64,000 bases of DNA from Homoserinibacter gongjuensis. GTDB taxonomy: Bacteria; Actinomycetota; Actinomycetes; Actinomycetales; Microbacteriaceae. The stretch lies in the NCBI RefSeq assembly GCF_030161875.1, contig NZ_BSVA01000001.1:744001-808000 (forward strand), read 5' to 3'. The notes under the pieces were generated by a model. That model saw only the letters and a program-made list of their open reading frames with translations, searched no databases and was not told where the DNA came from. This document shows positions 31,534 to 40,632 of the stretch, piece by piece (position 1 is the stretch's first letter; every line of letters begins with the position of its first letter). Position numbers and translations under genes: made by a program.

Positions 31534-32597
31534 GCCTGCACCCGGAAGGTCGGGGACAGTGCGATCGAGTTGCCGTCGGTCGGCTTGCAGGGCAGCAGCA
31601 CCTGTTGCGCATCGGCACCGGGTTCCTCGAGCAACCGCACGAGCATCTGCACGGCCTCCCGCCCCATCTCGGTGCGCGGCAGAGCGAACGACGTCCAGAT
31701 GCGTGTCGCAGTCGGGGCAGGCGCCTCTCCCAGGAAGACGACGGAGCAATCGCCGGGGATGTGGATGCCGGCTTGCTCGGCGGCCCGCTCGATCGCCTCG
31801 GCGAGACCGGCGGACTCACTCGGCTCGACGAGGATGGCGGTGACGCCTGCGTCGATCCACGACCGCATGAGCTCTGCGTCGACCTCGGCGTTCTCCGAGA
31901 TCACATGCACCAGTTCCGGCCCGTACGCGAGCCCCGCCTCCGCGAGCCCGTCGCGGTGGCCGGCCTCGCGGTCGGCACTCGGCTCGTCTCCGTTGGACTG
32001 CTTGAGCAACAAGATGCGGCGGTGTCCCATGGCGGCGAGGCGCCGCACCATGGAACTCGTCGCAGCGGCGTAGTCGGCACCGACGTACGACAGCTCCACA
32101 CCGTCGACCTCTCTGCGGCCGATGAACACGAACGGGAAGTCCTCACGAGTGAGGCGAGCGAGGTCGTCCCGCGCCAGGTGGCGACCGAGCAGCACACAAC
32201 CGTCTGCCTTGAGCAGTCGGTTGGAGCCGCCCGCGTAGACGCTGCGCTCCCCGGAGACGCCCGCGGAGGTGAAGAGGAGCATGTCGTAGCCCAGCAGGGC
32301 CGCCTCCGCCTCGACGCCGAGCAGGAACGGGAAGTAGAAGTCGCGCTCGCTCACGGGGAAGACGGACTCGAAGGTGTAGAGGCCGAGGATGCGGTTGCCC
32401 CCGCCGCGCAGCCCGCGCGCCATCGGGTTGACCGAGTAGCCCAGCTGCGCGATGGCGTCGAGCACGCGCTGCCGCTTCTCCTCGGAGACCTGCGCGCCAT
32501 TGCCGTTCACCACCGTCGAGACGGTGGCCTGAGACACCCCGGCCAGGCGCGCGATCTCGACCTGGGTGGGGCGGCGACTTCCTCGTCGTGTGCTCAT
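31530..32597 (-). CDS. LacI-family transcriptional regulator of the catabolic operon
   Basis: This repressor of about 355 residues has an N-terminal helix-turn-helix, TQVEIARLAGVSQATVSTVV, and a hinge region ending near NPMARGL. The periplasmic-binding-protein-like effector domain follows. Of two adjacent ATGs the second (32597) is better spaced from GAAGG. It is the first gene of the transporter operon. A perfect palindrome lies just upstream, so autoregulation and control of the divergent genes are likely. The effector is probably a sugar derived from the operon's substrate. Confidence 0.9.
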   Translation of the reverse strand: MSTRRGSRRPTQVEIARLAGVSQATVSTVVNGNGAQVSEEKRQRVLDAIAQLGYSVNPMARGLRGGGNRILGLYTFESVFPVSERDFYFPFLLGVEAEAALLGYDMLLFTSAGVSGERSVYAGGSNRLLKADGCVLLGRHLARDDLARLTREDFPFVFIGRREVDGVELSYVGADYAAATSSMVRRLAAMGHRRILLLKQSNGDEPSADREAGHRDGLAEAGLAYGPELVHVISENAEVDAELMRSWIDAGVTAILVEPSESAGLAEAIERAAEQAGIHIPGDCSVVFLGEAPAPTATRIWTSFALPRTEMGREAVQMLVRLLEEPGADAQQVLLPCKPTDGNSIALSPTFRVQA

Positions 32598-32607
32598 CAT
32601 GGCCTTC

Positions 32608-32664
32608 GATACGTATCAGAAAACGGGTCTGCGTCAGAGTACATACGCCCTTCACATTCGTCAA
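32608..32664 (-). promoter_or_regulatory. promoter and palindromic operator of the LacI-led operon
   Basis: On the minus strand TTGACG (32659-32664) and TACTCT (32636-32641) are spaced by 17 bases. GATACGTATC, a perfect 10-base palindrome at 32608-32617, lies between the promoter and the ribosome site. The related sequence ACTTATACGAAAC near 32740-32752 lies upstream of the divergent FAH gene. Assignment to this LacI protein is inference. Confidence 0.5.
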
Positions 32665-32791
32665 GCGCCGCCTCGGACCCGTTGCAAAGGCCAAAAAACG
32701 GGCTTGCGGCGGCAGGCCGGCGCGGCTACCGTAGCGAACTACTTATACGAAACAGGCCTGAGTTTTCCGGGCCAGGCGGCAAAGGAGCCCC

Positions 32792-34585
32792 GTGAGACTG
32801 GCCACGTTCCTCCTCGAGAACACCGAAAGCTGGGGATTCGTGATCGCCGACCCGGTTTCGGGCGAGGAGCGGATCGTCGAGCCAACACGGGTGCCCGCGG
32901 TGCTCGAGCGCACCATCCTGAGCACGTCCGGGTACGCCCACTCCCGCCCCGAGTTCCGCGACGACTGGCCGGCCGATCTCGCGGGAGCGCTCGCCTCCGG
33001 CGACGACGGCCTCTCGGAACTCGCGCGGCTCGCACGTTTCCTCGAACGCTATCTCGCGCAGTCGGATGCCGCGGTTCTCGACCTCGTGTCCCATCGCGTC
33101 GCCGATGTCGAACTTCTCGCCCCGATACCCCGGCCTCGACTGTGCTGGGGCCTGGTGACCAACGCTCCGTCGTTCGTGCGCAACAAGGTCGGGATCGACC
33201 ACCTCAACCTCTTCCCCCTCGGCCACCAGCGACCACAGGGAAGCGTGATCGGTAGCGGCGCACCGGTCATCATGCGCGGTGGCCACCACGTGCCGCTCAT
33301 GTCGTACAACGTCGAGCTCGGGGTCGTCATCGGACGGGGCGGCCGGTACATCGCGCTCGAGGACGCGATGGACCACGTCGCGGGCTTCACGACCGTCACC
33401 GACGTGGCGGGCACCTACTACTACGGCGTCGTTCCCGGCAACGAGGGTCGCGGATACCACCTTCCGCCGGAGTACGACGATTGGCTGTACCAAGCGACCG
33501 CCTCGTGGGGCGGCAAGATCGCCGACAGCCTGTGCCCGGTCGGGCCCTACCTCGTCACCAAGGACGAGGTAGGCGACCCGTACGACCTCCTCGTCTACAC
33601 CCGTCAGAACGGCCGGCAACGGGATCGCGCACACACCTCGGCGATGATGCTCGGCATCGAGCGCGTCATCCACTGGTACTCCTCGTTCGCGACGCTGCAC
33701 CCCGGCGATGTCATCCACTTCGGCACGATGGGCGTCGACGGGCTCCCGATACCGTCGGAGCAGCTCGAGCGGAACCCGACGGTGCTCGAATCGGAGATCG
33801 AAGACGTCGGACTGTTGCGCAACCCCGTGCGGGTGATCGAGCCACACGAGCCGGTGCCGTTCGAGAGCCACCCCTCGTACGCGGTTCGCCGCGCCGCACA
33901 GGAGCCGCCCCTCACCGCGAGCGAGTGGAGCGTCGAGCAGGCGCGCCACGTGTACACCGCCTTCGGAAACCACGAGCAGGCGGCCGGCGAGGGCCTGCCC
34001 CGACTCGCCGTTCCGCGCTTCCTCAACGGACCCGCGAGCTCCCTCGGTGCGAGCGGCACTCCCGTCGAGCTGCCGGTGCGCGCCACCGAGCTCGAGGTCG
34101 CGATCGAGCTCGCCGTCGTCATCCGCCGGCTCACCTCGGGGACCGCGCGCGGTGGGGCCAAGGACGCCATGCTCTCCCTCAGCCCCCTCGTCTCGCTGTG
34201 CGACCTCTCCTTCGCCGACACCGTCATCGAGCCCGCCCGCGCGGGTGAGCGCCACATTCCGGCGGTCTACGGTCGTTGGGCCGACGGGTTCAACGTGCTC
34301 CCGAGCGTCGTCGGCGGCGAGGTCGGTGAATGGCGCGAACGGCGGATGGCACTCACCGTCGGCGACGAAGAAGTCTCGGCCTCCACGTCCGACTATCTCT
34401 TCGGGCCCGAGGACCTCATCGAAGCCATCTCCGCCCAATCGACGCTGTTCCCAGGCGACGTCGTGACGCTCGGCAGCACGACGGCACGGGTCGTCCGCGT
34501 GACGGCCGAAACCCCCGTGCGCGTCGCGGCCGCCATCGACGGCCTCGGCACGATCGCGTTCGACATCGTGCCGGCGTCCCACTGA
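32792..34585 (+). CDS. tandem fumarylacetoacetate hydrolase (FAH)-family domain protein
   Basis: This 597-residue protein carries two FAH-like halves. The first (~1-350) contains NVELGVVIGRGGRYIALEDAMDHVAGFTTVTDVAG and HPGDVIHFGTMGVDG. The second (~375-597) repeats the pattern with EVAIELAVVIRRLT, VSLCDLSFAD and LFPGDVVTLGSTT. FAH enzymes cleave C-C bonds or dehydrate 2-keto-3-deoxy or diketo acids. GTG at 32792 follows AAAGGAG. A single-domain protein is usually ~250-400 residues, so this is a fusion. The second half lacks an obvious full set of metal-binding acids and may be structural. Confidence 0.72.
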   Translation: MRLATFLLENTESWGFVIADPVSGEERIVEPTRVPAVLERTILSTSGYAHSRPEFRDDWPADLAGALASGDDGLSELARLARFLERYLAQSDAAVLDLVSHRVADVELLAPIPRPRLCWGLVTNAPSFVRNKVGIDHLNLFPLGHQRPQGSVIGSGAPVIMRGGHHVPLMSYNVELGVVIGRGGRYIALEDAMDHVAGFTTVTDVAGTYYYGVVPGNEGRGYHLPPEYDDWLYQATASWGGKIADSLCPVGPYLVTKDEVGDPYDLLVYTRQNGRQRDRAHTSAMMLGIERVIHWYSSFATLHPGDVIHFGTMGVDGLPIPSEQLERNPTVLESEIEDVGLLRNPVRVIEPHEPVPFESHPSYAVRRAAQEPPLTASEWSVEQARHVYTAFGNHEQAAGEGLPRLAVPRFLNGPASSLGASGTPVELPVRATELEVAIELAVVIRRLTSGTARGGAKDAMLSLSPLVSLCDLSFADTVIEPARAGERHIPAVYGRWADGFNVLPSVVGGEVGEWRERRMALTVGDEEVSASTSDYLFGPEDLIEAISAQSTLFPGDVVTLGSTTARVVRVTAETPVRVAAAIDGLGTIAFDIVPASH

Positions 34586-34647
34586 CCTGCTCCCCCACCA
34601 CCGCACCACCACGCGGCCACGGTCGCACGACGAACAGGAGAATGACC

Positions 34648-35990
34648 ATGTCGATCACGAGACGTCACATCCTCGGGAGCGCGGGTATCGCCGCGCTCGG
34701 CGCCGCGACGTTTGCGGGAGGGCCACCGAGTGGAACTCCGGCAGCATCCAACGTTCCGTGGGCTTCCACGGTCACGACGCCGCAAGACTTCGGGGCGGTC
34801 GCGGACGGAGTCGCGGATGACACCTCCGCGATCCAGCAGGCGATCGACGCGCAGGGAACGCGCGACAACAAGATCGTCTACTTCCCGCCCGGCACCTATC
34901 GGATCACGCAGACGCTCACCGTGCCCGACGGGACCGGCCCGACCGGCAACTTCAGTCGCCTCGTGCTCGCGGGGGCGGGCACCATGGGATCGCGCACCTC
35001 GATCATCCAGGTCGACTTCGACGGCACGGCCCTGCACATCGCCGCACCGCTCTCGGCACTGTACGGACTGTGCTTCGTCGTCGCGGCCGGGCTCAAGAAC
35101 TCGCTGGGCGTCCTCACGGCGCGCGATCCCGGGATCGGCGAGGCGACCAACACCGACGACGTCGACACGACGATCACCGAGTGCACCTTCGTGGAGTTCT
35201 ACACCGCAGTGAAGCACGTCGGTCGGGGGATGGTGTTCACGAACAATCTCGTCGCGACCGGCGACTTCGGCCTCGACATCTCGTGGCCCGAGGAAGGTGT
35301 CGCCGGCAGCGGCGTTCACCTGCTGCCTTACGGCATGCGCAAGTGGCTCATCGAGGGCAACCACTTCCACAGCATGGGCACCGCGATCCGCACGACGGGA
35401 CCACACGCGGCGAGCTTCCGAGGTGCGATCATCGCGAACAACATCCTCGACATCGGACGCCGCCTCTTCGCCGGCGGCGTGATCAACTCCACTTTCGCCG
35501 GGAACGTCGTCGAGAACGCCTCGGGGGACCGGTGGTCAACGTGACCTCGGGCGGCACGAACCTCACGTTCACCGGCAACGTCTTCGGCGGCAGCGAACCG
35601 ACCGGCGGCGGGCGGCCGCCCTACGCGATCGCCTTCGGAACGGAGGTCGACGCGCGCAACGTGACAGTCACGGGAAACTCGTTCAACTGGCTGACTCGCT
35701 CTCCCGTCTACTTCGGGGCCGCAGCATCGGAGATCTCGATCTCGGCCAACTCGTTCGACAACTGGAACCTCGACGAGGAAGAGCGCTGGTCGGCCGTGCG
35801 GATCAACGGCGACGCGTCGCAGGTCTCGATCATGGGAAACATCTTCGGAGCGAACCCGGTGTCGGCGCCTCCGATCCGCGTCATCGGAGCTCTCTCGCAC
35901 TCGTCGATCGTCGGGAACACCTTCCCGGGGAATACCGACGTGCTGTACGCAGGGTCACAGGGAGGTGGCAACTACATCCCGACGCCGTAG
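34648..35990 (+). CDS. Tat-exported right-handed beta-helix protein (pectate-lyase-like superfamily), one frameshift
   Basis: This protein of about 447 residues starts MSITRRHILGSAGIAALGAA, a twin-arginine signal. QDFGAVADGVADDTSAIQQAIDA, the usual opening of pectate-lyase-superfamily beta-helices, follows. Repeated N-x-F/I turns (GNVFGGS, GNSFNW, ANSFDN, GNIFGAN, GNTFPGN) fit helix coils. The frame is lost at a five-G run near 35523-35527 and one base restores it. ATG at 34648 has AGGAG seven bases upstream; an ATG six bases earlier is too close. It is probably an extracellular polysaccharide lyase or hydrolase. Catalytic residues cannot be assigned. Confidence 0.75.
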
Positions 35991-36017
35991 CAAGGAGAAC
36001 CGGCTCGAGAGCGCCTT

Positions 36018-36245
36018 CTACTCGACCTCGCGCACAGTATTGCGAAGAACGCCGAGCGCTCCGATCTCGACTTCCACGACGTCTCCATCGTGCAACAGCT
36101 TCGGCGGGTCCATGAACATGCCGACCCCGGCGGGCGTGCCGGTGACCACGACATCTCCCGGCTCCAACGCCGTGAACGTCGTCACGAACTCGAGGATCTC
36201 CGGGATATCGAAGATGCCGATGCCGCTAGCACGCTGGTGGGGCTT
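36018..36245 (-). pseudogene. C-terminal fragment of an FAH-family hydrolase
   Basis: Seventy-odd codons read SGIGIFDIPEILEFVTTF, then LEPGDVVVTGTPAGVGMFM and a terminal DGDVVEVEIGALGVLRNTV. This is the standard last third of an FAH-family enzyme. The upstream sequence does not continue the family in any frame, and no start codon with a ribosome site is seen. It lies directly behind the beta-helix gene in the opposite direction. It is a truncated relic, perhaps left by rearrangement of the neighbouring catabolic locus. Confidence 0.7.
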
Positions 36246-36345
36246 CGGACTCGTCTGGCTTGCCCTCGTACTCGTGCTCACCGACCTCGGCTGGAGTCAG
36301 CTACAGGGGAAGGCCGGCCGGCCCTAGGGCTCCCGCCAGCGGGTC

Positions 36346-37143
36346 TCACGCCCCCAGCTCATCGAGCAGCTCTTCGAGCGGGCCCACGACATCCGGGTGC
36401 CCTGCGATAAGGAACTCGCGGCTCGGGCTGGCGGCCCCGCGGCCCTTGACGATGGCACCGGCCTCGCGAGCGATGAGCTCGCCGGCGGCGTGGTCCCACG
36501 GGTTGAGGGTGCGCTCGTAGAAGCCGTTGAGGCGGCCGTTCGCGACGCCCACGAGGTCGAGCGACGCCGTGCCGAGGCGCCGGATGTCGCGCACGTGCGG
36601 CAGCAGTCGCGCAACCAGCGCGCCCTGCTCTCCGCGGATCGCGGCGTCGTAGGAGAACCCGGTGGCGATGAGCGCCTGCTCGAGCGGCACGGCATCCGCA
36701 ACCCGGATGCGCTGCTCACCGAGGTATGCGCCGCCGTCGCGCGCCGCCGTGAACAGCTCGTCGATCGCGGGGTTGAAGACGGCGCCGGCGAGCGGAGTCC
36801 AGCCCGCGGGATCGGGATCGCCCTCGACCACCGCGATGCTCACGGCGTAGTGCGGGATGCCGTAGAGGTAGTTGACGGTGCCGTCGATCGGGTCGACGAG
36901 CCACGTGATGCCGCTCGTACCCCCGCTTGCACCACCCTCCTCGCCGAGGATCGCGTCCTGGGGGCGCGCCGCCTCGATCCGAGCGCGGATGAGCTCCTCC
37001 ACCTCGCGGTCGGCCGCGGTCACGACGTCGACGATGCTCGACTTCGTCGCGGCGACCTCGACACCCTCGCGTCGCCGCTGGGCGGCGAGCTGCCCTGCCT
37101 CGAGGGCGATCGCACGGGTCAGTTCGAGAAGTTCGGTGCTCAT
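36346..37143 (-). CDS. inositol monophosphatase family protein
   Basis: This 265-residue magnesium-dependent phosphatase shows all three family motifs: GEEGG (~69-73), WLVDPIDGTVNYLYG (~82-96) and NPWDHAAGELIAREAG near the C-terminus. Substrates in the family include inositol-1-phosphate, histidinol phosphate and fructose-1,6-bisphosphate, and the sequence does not choose between them. The gene stands alone between the FAH fragment and the TOPRIM gene. Confidence 0.92.
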   Translation of the reverse strand: MSTELLELTRAIALEAGQLAAQRRREGVEVAATKSSIVDVVTAADREVEELIRARIEAARPQDAILGEEGGASGGTSGITWLVDPIDGTVNYLYGIPHYAVSIAVVEGDPDPAGWTPLAGAVFNPAIDELFTAARDGGAYLGEQRIRVADAVPLEQALIATGFSYDAAIRGEQGALVARLLPHVRDIRRLGTASLDLVGVANGRLNGFYERTLNPWDHAAGELIAREAGAIVKGRGAASPSREFLIAGHPDVVGPLEELLDELGA

Positions 37144-37185
37144 GCCTCCAGCCTGGCATGCGGCTGAGGCGACGTGTGCGGCCGC

Positions 37186-37671
37186 TCAGCCGCGCGCGAC
37201 CGCCGCCAGCAGCTGCACGAGCGGATGCGGCACGCGATCCTGCGGGACGGCGGCCGCGAGCAGCCGCGCGTAGCGCACCTTGTTGCCGCTCCGACCGGCG
37301 AAGAACAGCATGAGCTGCTGCTCGAGCGGTCGACCGCGCTGCGCGGGCTGCCGCTGCAGCACCCGGAAGGAGCGCCCTTCGCCCTGTTCCTCGATGAGGG
37401 CGAGCACGCTCTCGGCACCGAGTGCGCGCACGAACTCCGCCTCGAGATCCGGGTCGCACACGAAGAGCTCGTCCACGAGACCCGCGAAGTCGGCCTGCTC
37501 GGCGCGGTCGACCAGGCCGAGCAGCCGCTCACCGGCGAGTTCGGCCACGGCCCGCCGTGCGCCCTTCGAACCGCCGACGACGACGAGGCGCGGCCTCGCC
37601 AGCCCCAGGCGTGCCGCGAGCGTCTCGACGGCGAGGGCGTCGCTGGCGCCTTCGACGAGCACGACGGTCAT
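37186..37671 (-). CDS. stand-alone TOPRIM-like domain protein
   Basis: This 161-residue protein begins VVLVEGASDALAVETLAARL, the glutamate-containing first strand of a TOPRIM fold. VVVGGSKGARR follows, then ELFVCDPDLEAEFVRALG resembling the DxD part. OLD-family nucleases carry such a domain fused to an ABC ATPase; here the ATPase is absent. It may be a nucleotidyl-transfer/hydrolase accessory protein of unknown role. Confidence 0.6.
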   Translation of the reverse strand: MTVVLVEGASDALAVETLAARLGLARPRLVVVGGSKGARRAVAELAGERLLGLVDRAEQADFAGLVDELFVCDPDLEAEFVRALGAESVLALIEEQGEGRSFRVLQRQPAQRGRPLEQQLMLFFAGRSGNKVRYARLLAAAVPQDRVPHPLVQLLAAVARG

Positions 37672-37722
37672 GGTCCATCGTTACCACGTGCGGGCATCGG
37701 TCGCGCGGCCTAGGGTTGCCGC

Positions 37723-38391
37723 ATGCCCGCCGACAAGGCCGCGGTGCCCGCACCGATGCTCGACCCGATCGTGCTGCCCGAGCTGCAGGCAGGCGACGGC
37801 TACGACCTCGAGCCGTCGGCCTCGCTCGAGGCCTTCGCGTTCGAGAGCATCAGCACGGATGCCGTCCAGCTCGGCGGCGCCCGGATCGAATCGTGTCGGG
37901 TCACCGGGCTGCACGCTGCCGAGGCGGAGCTGCGCGGTACGACGATCATCGAGACCGTGCTGGAACACCTCGACATCCCGGTGTTGCGAGCCTCGCGCAC
38001 CCGCTGGCGCGACGTGCGGATCGAGGGTGGCCGCCTGGGCTCCGCGGAGCTGTACGACGCCGACTGGGAGTCCGTGGAGTTCGTCGGATGCAAGCTGAGC
38101 TTCGTCAACCTGCGCGGAAGCACGTTGCGCGACGTGCGATTCACGGACTGCACGATCGAGGAGCTCGACCTGGGCGCGGCCGAGGTGCTGCGCCTCGCGT
38201 TGCCGGGCACCCGCATCCGGCGCCTCGACGTGTCGCGCGCGACGCTGCAGCACGCGGACCTGCGCGGGTGCGAGTTCGCGGAACTGACGGGCGCCGGCTC
38301 GCTGCGCGGCGCCGCGATCGACGGGGATCAGCTCACGCTGCTCGCGCCGTTGCTCGCGAGCGAACTCGGCATCACGGTCATCGAACCGTGA
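37723..38391 (+). CDS. pentapeptide-repeat protein
   Basis: This 222-residue protein contains A(D/N)LXX-like repeats from about residue 45 onward, for example LGGARIESCRV, AEAELRGTTI, SFVNLRGSTLRDVRF and QHADLRGCEFAEL. They should form a right-handed quadrilateral beta-helix. Some such proteins mimic DNA and protect gyrase; many have no known role. Its 3' end overlaps the convergent GH3 gene by 14 bases. Confidence 0.85.
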   Translation: MPADKAAVPAPMLDPIVLPELQAGDGYDLEPSASLEAFAFESISTDAVQLGGARIESCRVTGLHAAEAELRGTTIIETVLEHLDIPVLRASRTRWRDVRIEGGRLGSAELYDADWESVEFVGCKLSFVNLRGSTLRDVRFTDCTIEELDLGAAEVLRLALPGTRIRRLDVSRATLQHADLRGCEFAELTGAGSLRGAAIDGDQLTLLAPLLASELGITVIEP

Positions 38392-40632
38392 AGCGCGCCG
38401 CGAGCAGCACCTCCTCGCGCGACGACGGCCCCACGAGCACGTCGAAGTCGCCTGGCTCGACGACGCGGTTGCCCGCCGCGTCGACGATCGTGCACGCGGA
38501 CACCGGCAGCTCGATCTGTACGCGCTGCGACTCCCCCGGTGCCAGCAGAACCTGACGGTAGGCCTTGAGCTCACGGTCGGCCCAGCTCGCGCTCGTGACG
38601 TCGTCGCGCACGTAGAGCTGCACCGTCTCGCGCACCGGGCGCGCGCCCGTGTTCGCGACGGTCACCTCGGCCTCGATCGTGTCGGCGAGCCCGAGCGAGG
38701 TCTCGGCGAGCGTCAGTTGCGAGTACTCGACGCTCGAGTACGTGAGCCCCTCGCCGAACGCCCAGGCCGGCGACTGCGTGAGGTCGGCGTAGCGGTCGCC
38801 GTGCTGGCCGCGGATCTGGTTGTAGTACGTCGGCTGCTGCCCGACGTGCCGCGCGAACGAGATCGGCAACCGGCCCGAGGGCTCGGTGTGCCCCAGCACG
38901 ATCTCGGCGAGCGCCCGCCCGCCCTGCATGCCGGGGTTGGCGACCCAGAGCACGGCCGCCGCCCGGGCGACCGACGGCGGCAGCACGAGGGCTTCGACGC
39001 CAGCAGCACCACGATCACCGGCGTGCCGGTCGCGATCACGGCGTCCAGCAGCGCGATCTGGCCGCCGATCAGCTCGAGGGTCGCGGTGGAACGCCCCTCG
39101 CCCACGAGCTCGATCGCGTCGCCGACCACCGCGACCACGGCATCCGCCGACTCGGCATCGGCCACCGCCTGGGCGATGAGCGCATCGTCGGGCGGGCAGG
39201 CACGCACGACGGGCGGCCGCGGCTGCCCGTCGGGGTGCGTGGCGCCGAGCGGATGCGGTTCGAGCGTGAGGATGTCGGCGCCACGCGCGTAGCTCACCTC
39301 CGACCCCGCCGGCGCGAGCTCGCGCAGACCGTCGAGCACCGTCGTGATGAGCTCGCGCGGCTGCCCGTCGAGCCATCCGGCCTGACCCGAGCCGCCGGCC
39401 CAATCGCCCAGTTGGTACTGCGCGTCGTCGGCGAGCGGGCCGACGACGGCGAGCTTGAGCGGCCGCGTCGCGGCCCCCGCCGTCCCCGCATCCACTCCGA
39501 GAGGCAGCGTGCCGTCGTTCTCGAGCAGCACGATCGAGCGCCTGGCGGTCTCGAGATTGAGCTCGCTGTGCGCGGCCTGTCCGACGATCGCCTCATGCCC
39601 GACGACGGGCAGCCGCGGATCCTCGAAGAGGCCCAGGTCGAACTTGATGGTGAGGATGCGCGCGACCGCATCGTCGAACGCGTCGGCGGGCAGCATCCCG
39701 GCTTCGACCGCCTCGAGCGCGCCCTCGAAGAAGCGCGGCGTCGTCATGATCATGTCGTTGCCCGCCTTCGTGGCGGCGGCGGCGGCGTGCGCGTAGTCGG
39801 GCTGCACGCGCTGCTCCCACACCATCCGCCCCACGTTGTCCCAGTCGGTCACGAGCGCGCCCTGATAGCCCCACTCGCCCTTCAGCACGTCGGTGAGCAG
39901 CCACTCGTTGAGCGTGATCGGCACCCCGTCGGTGGTCTGGTAACCGAGCATGAAGATGCGGCACCCCTCGCGCGCGACGCGCTCGAAGGGCGGCAGGAAC
40001 CACGAGCGCAGCTTGCGGCGCGAGATATCGGCCTCGGACGCATCCCGCCCGCCCTGGGTCTCGCTGTAGCCGGCGAAGTGCTTCGCGGTCGCGAGGATCG
40101 CGGTGCGATCGTGCAGCCCCTCGCCTTGGTAACCGCGCACCATGGCCGAGGCGTACTCGCCGATGAGGAACGGGTCCTCGCCGAACGTCTCGTTCACACG
40201 CCCCCAGCGCAGCTCGCGCGCGATGCACAGCACAGGCGAGAAGGTCCAGTGGATGCCGGTGGCCGCCACCTCGATCGCCGTCGCGCGCGCCACGCGTTCG
40301 AGCAGCTCGGGATCCCAGGTTGCGGCCATGCCGAGCTGGGTAGGGAAGATCGTCGCCCCGGGCCAGAACGAGTGGCCGTGGATGCAGTCCTCCGCGACGA
40401 GCAGCGGGATCCGCAGGCGCGTGGCCGCCGTGAGCCGGTTCGCCTCGAGGATCCGCTCGGGCGAGGTGTGCAGGATCGACCCGGCGTGACGATGCTGCAC
40501 GGCGTCGACCAGATCCTCGCGCGCGTCGAGCTGCAGCATCTGCCCGACCTTCTCCTCGAGCGTCATCCGTGCGAGCAGGTCGGCCACGCGATCCGAGGTC
40601 GAGCGGGTCGGGTCACGGAACGGTTCGGTCAT
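38378..40632 (-). CDS. GH3 beta-glucosidase, one frameshift
   Basis: This cytosolic glycoside hydrolase family 3 enzyme has about 751 residues. The N-terminal barrel has LARMTLEEKVGQM, KHFAGYSETQGGRDAS and VTDWDNVGRM, where Asp is the expected nucleophile. The C-terminal sandwich and a fibronectin-III-like domain (ETVQLYVRDD) complete the usual layout. The frame is lost near 38995-38999, where an extra C restores SKPLVLPPSVA. It is the last gene of the second ABC operon and overlaps the permease by four bases. With the CelR-like operator upstream, cellobiose or cello-oligosaccharides are the likely substrate. Confidence 0.9.
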
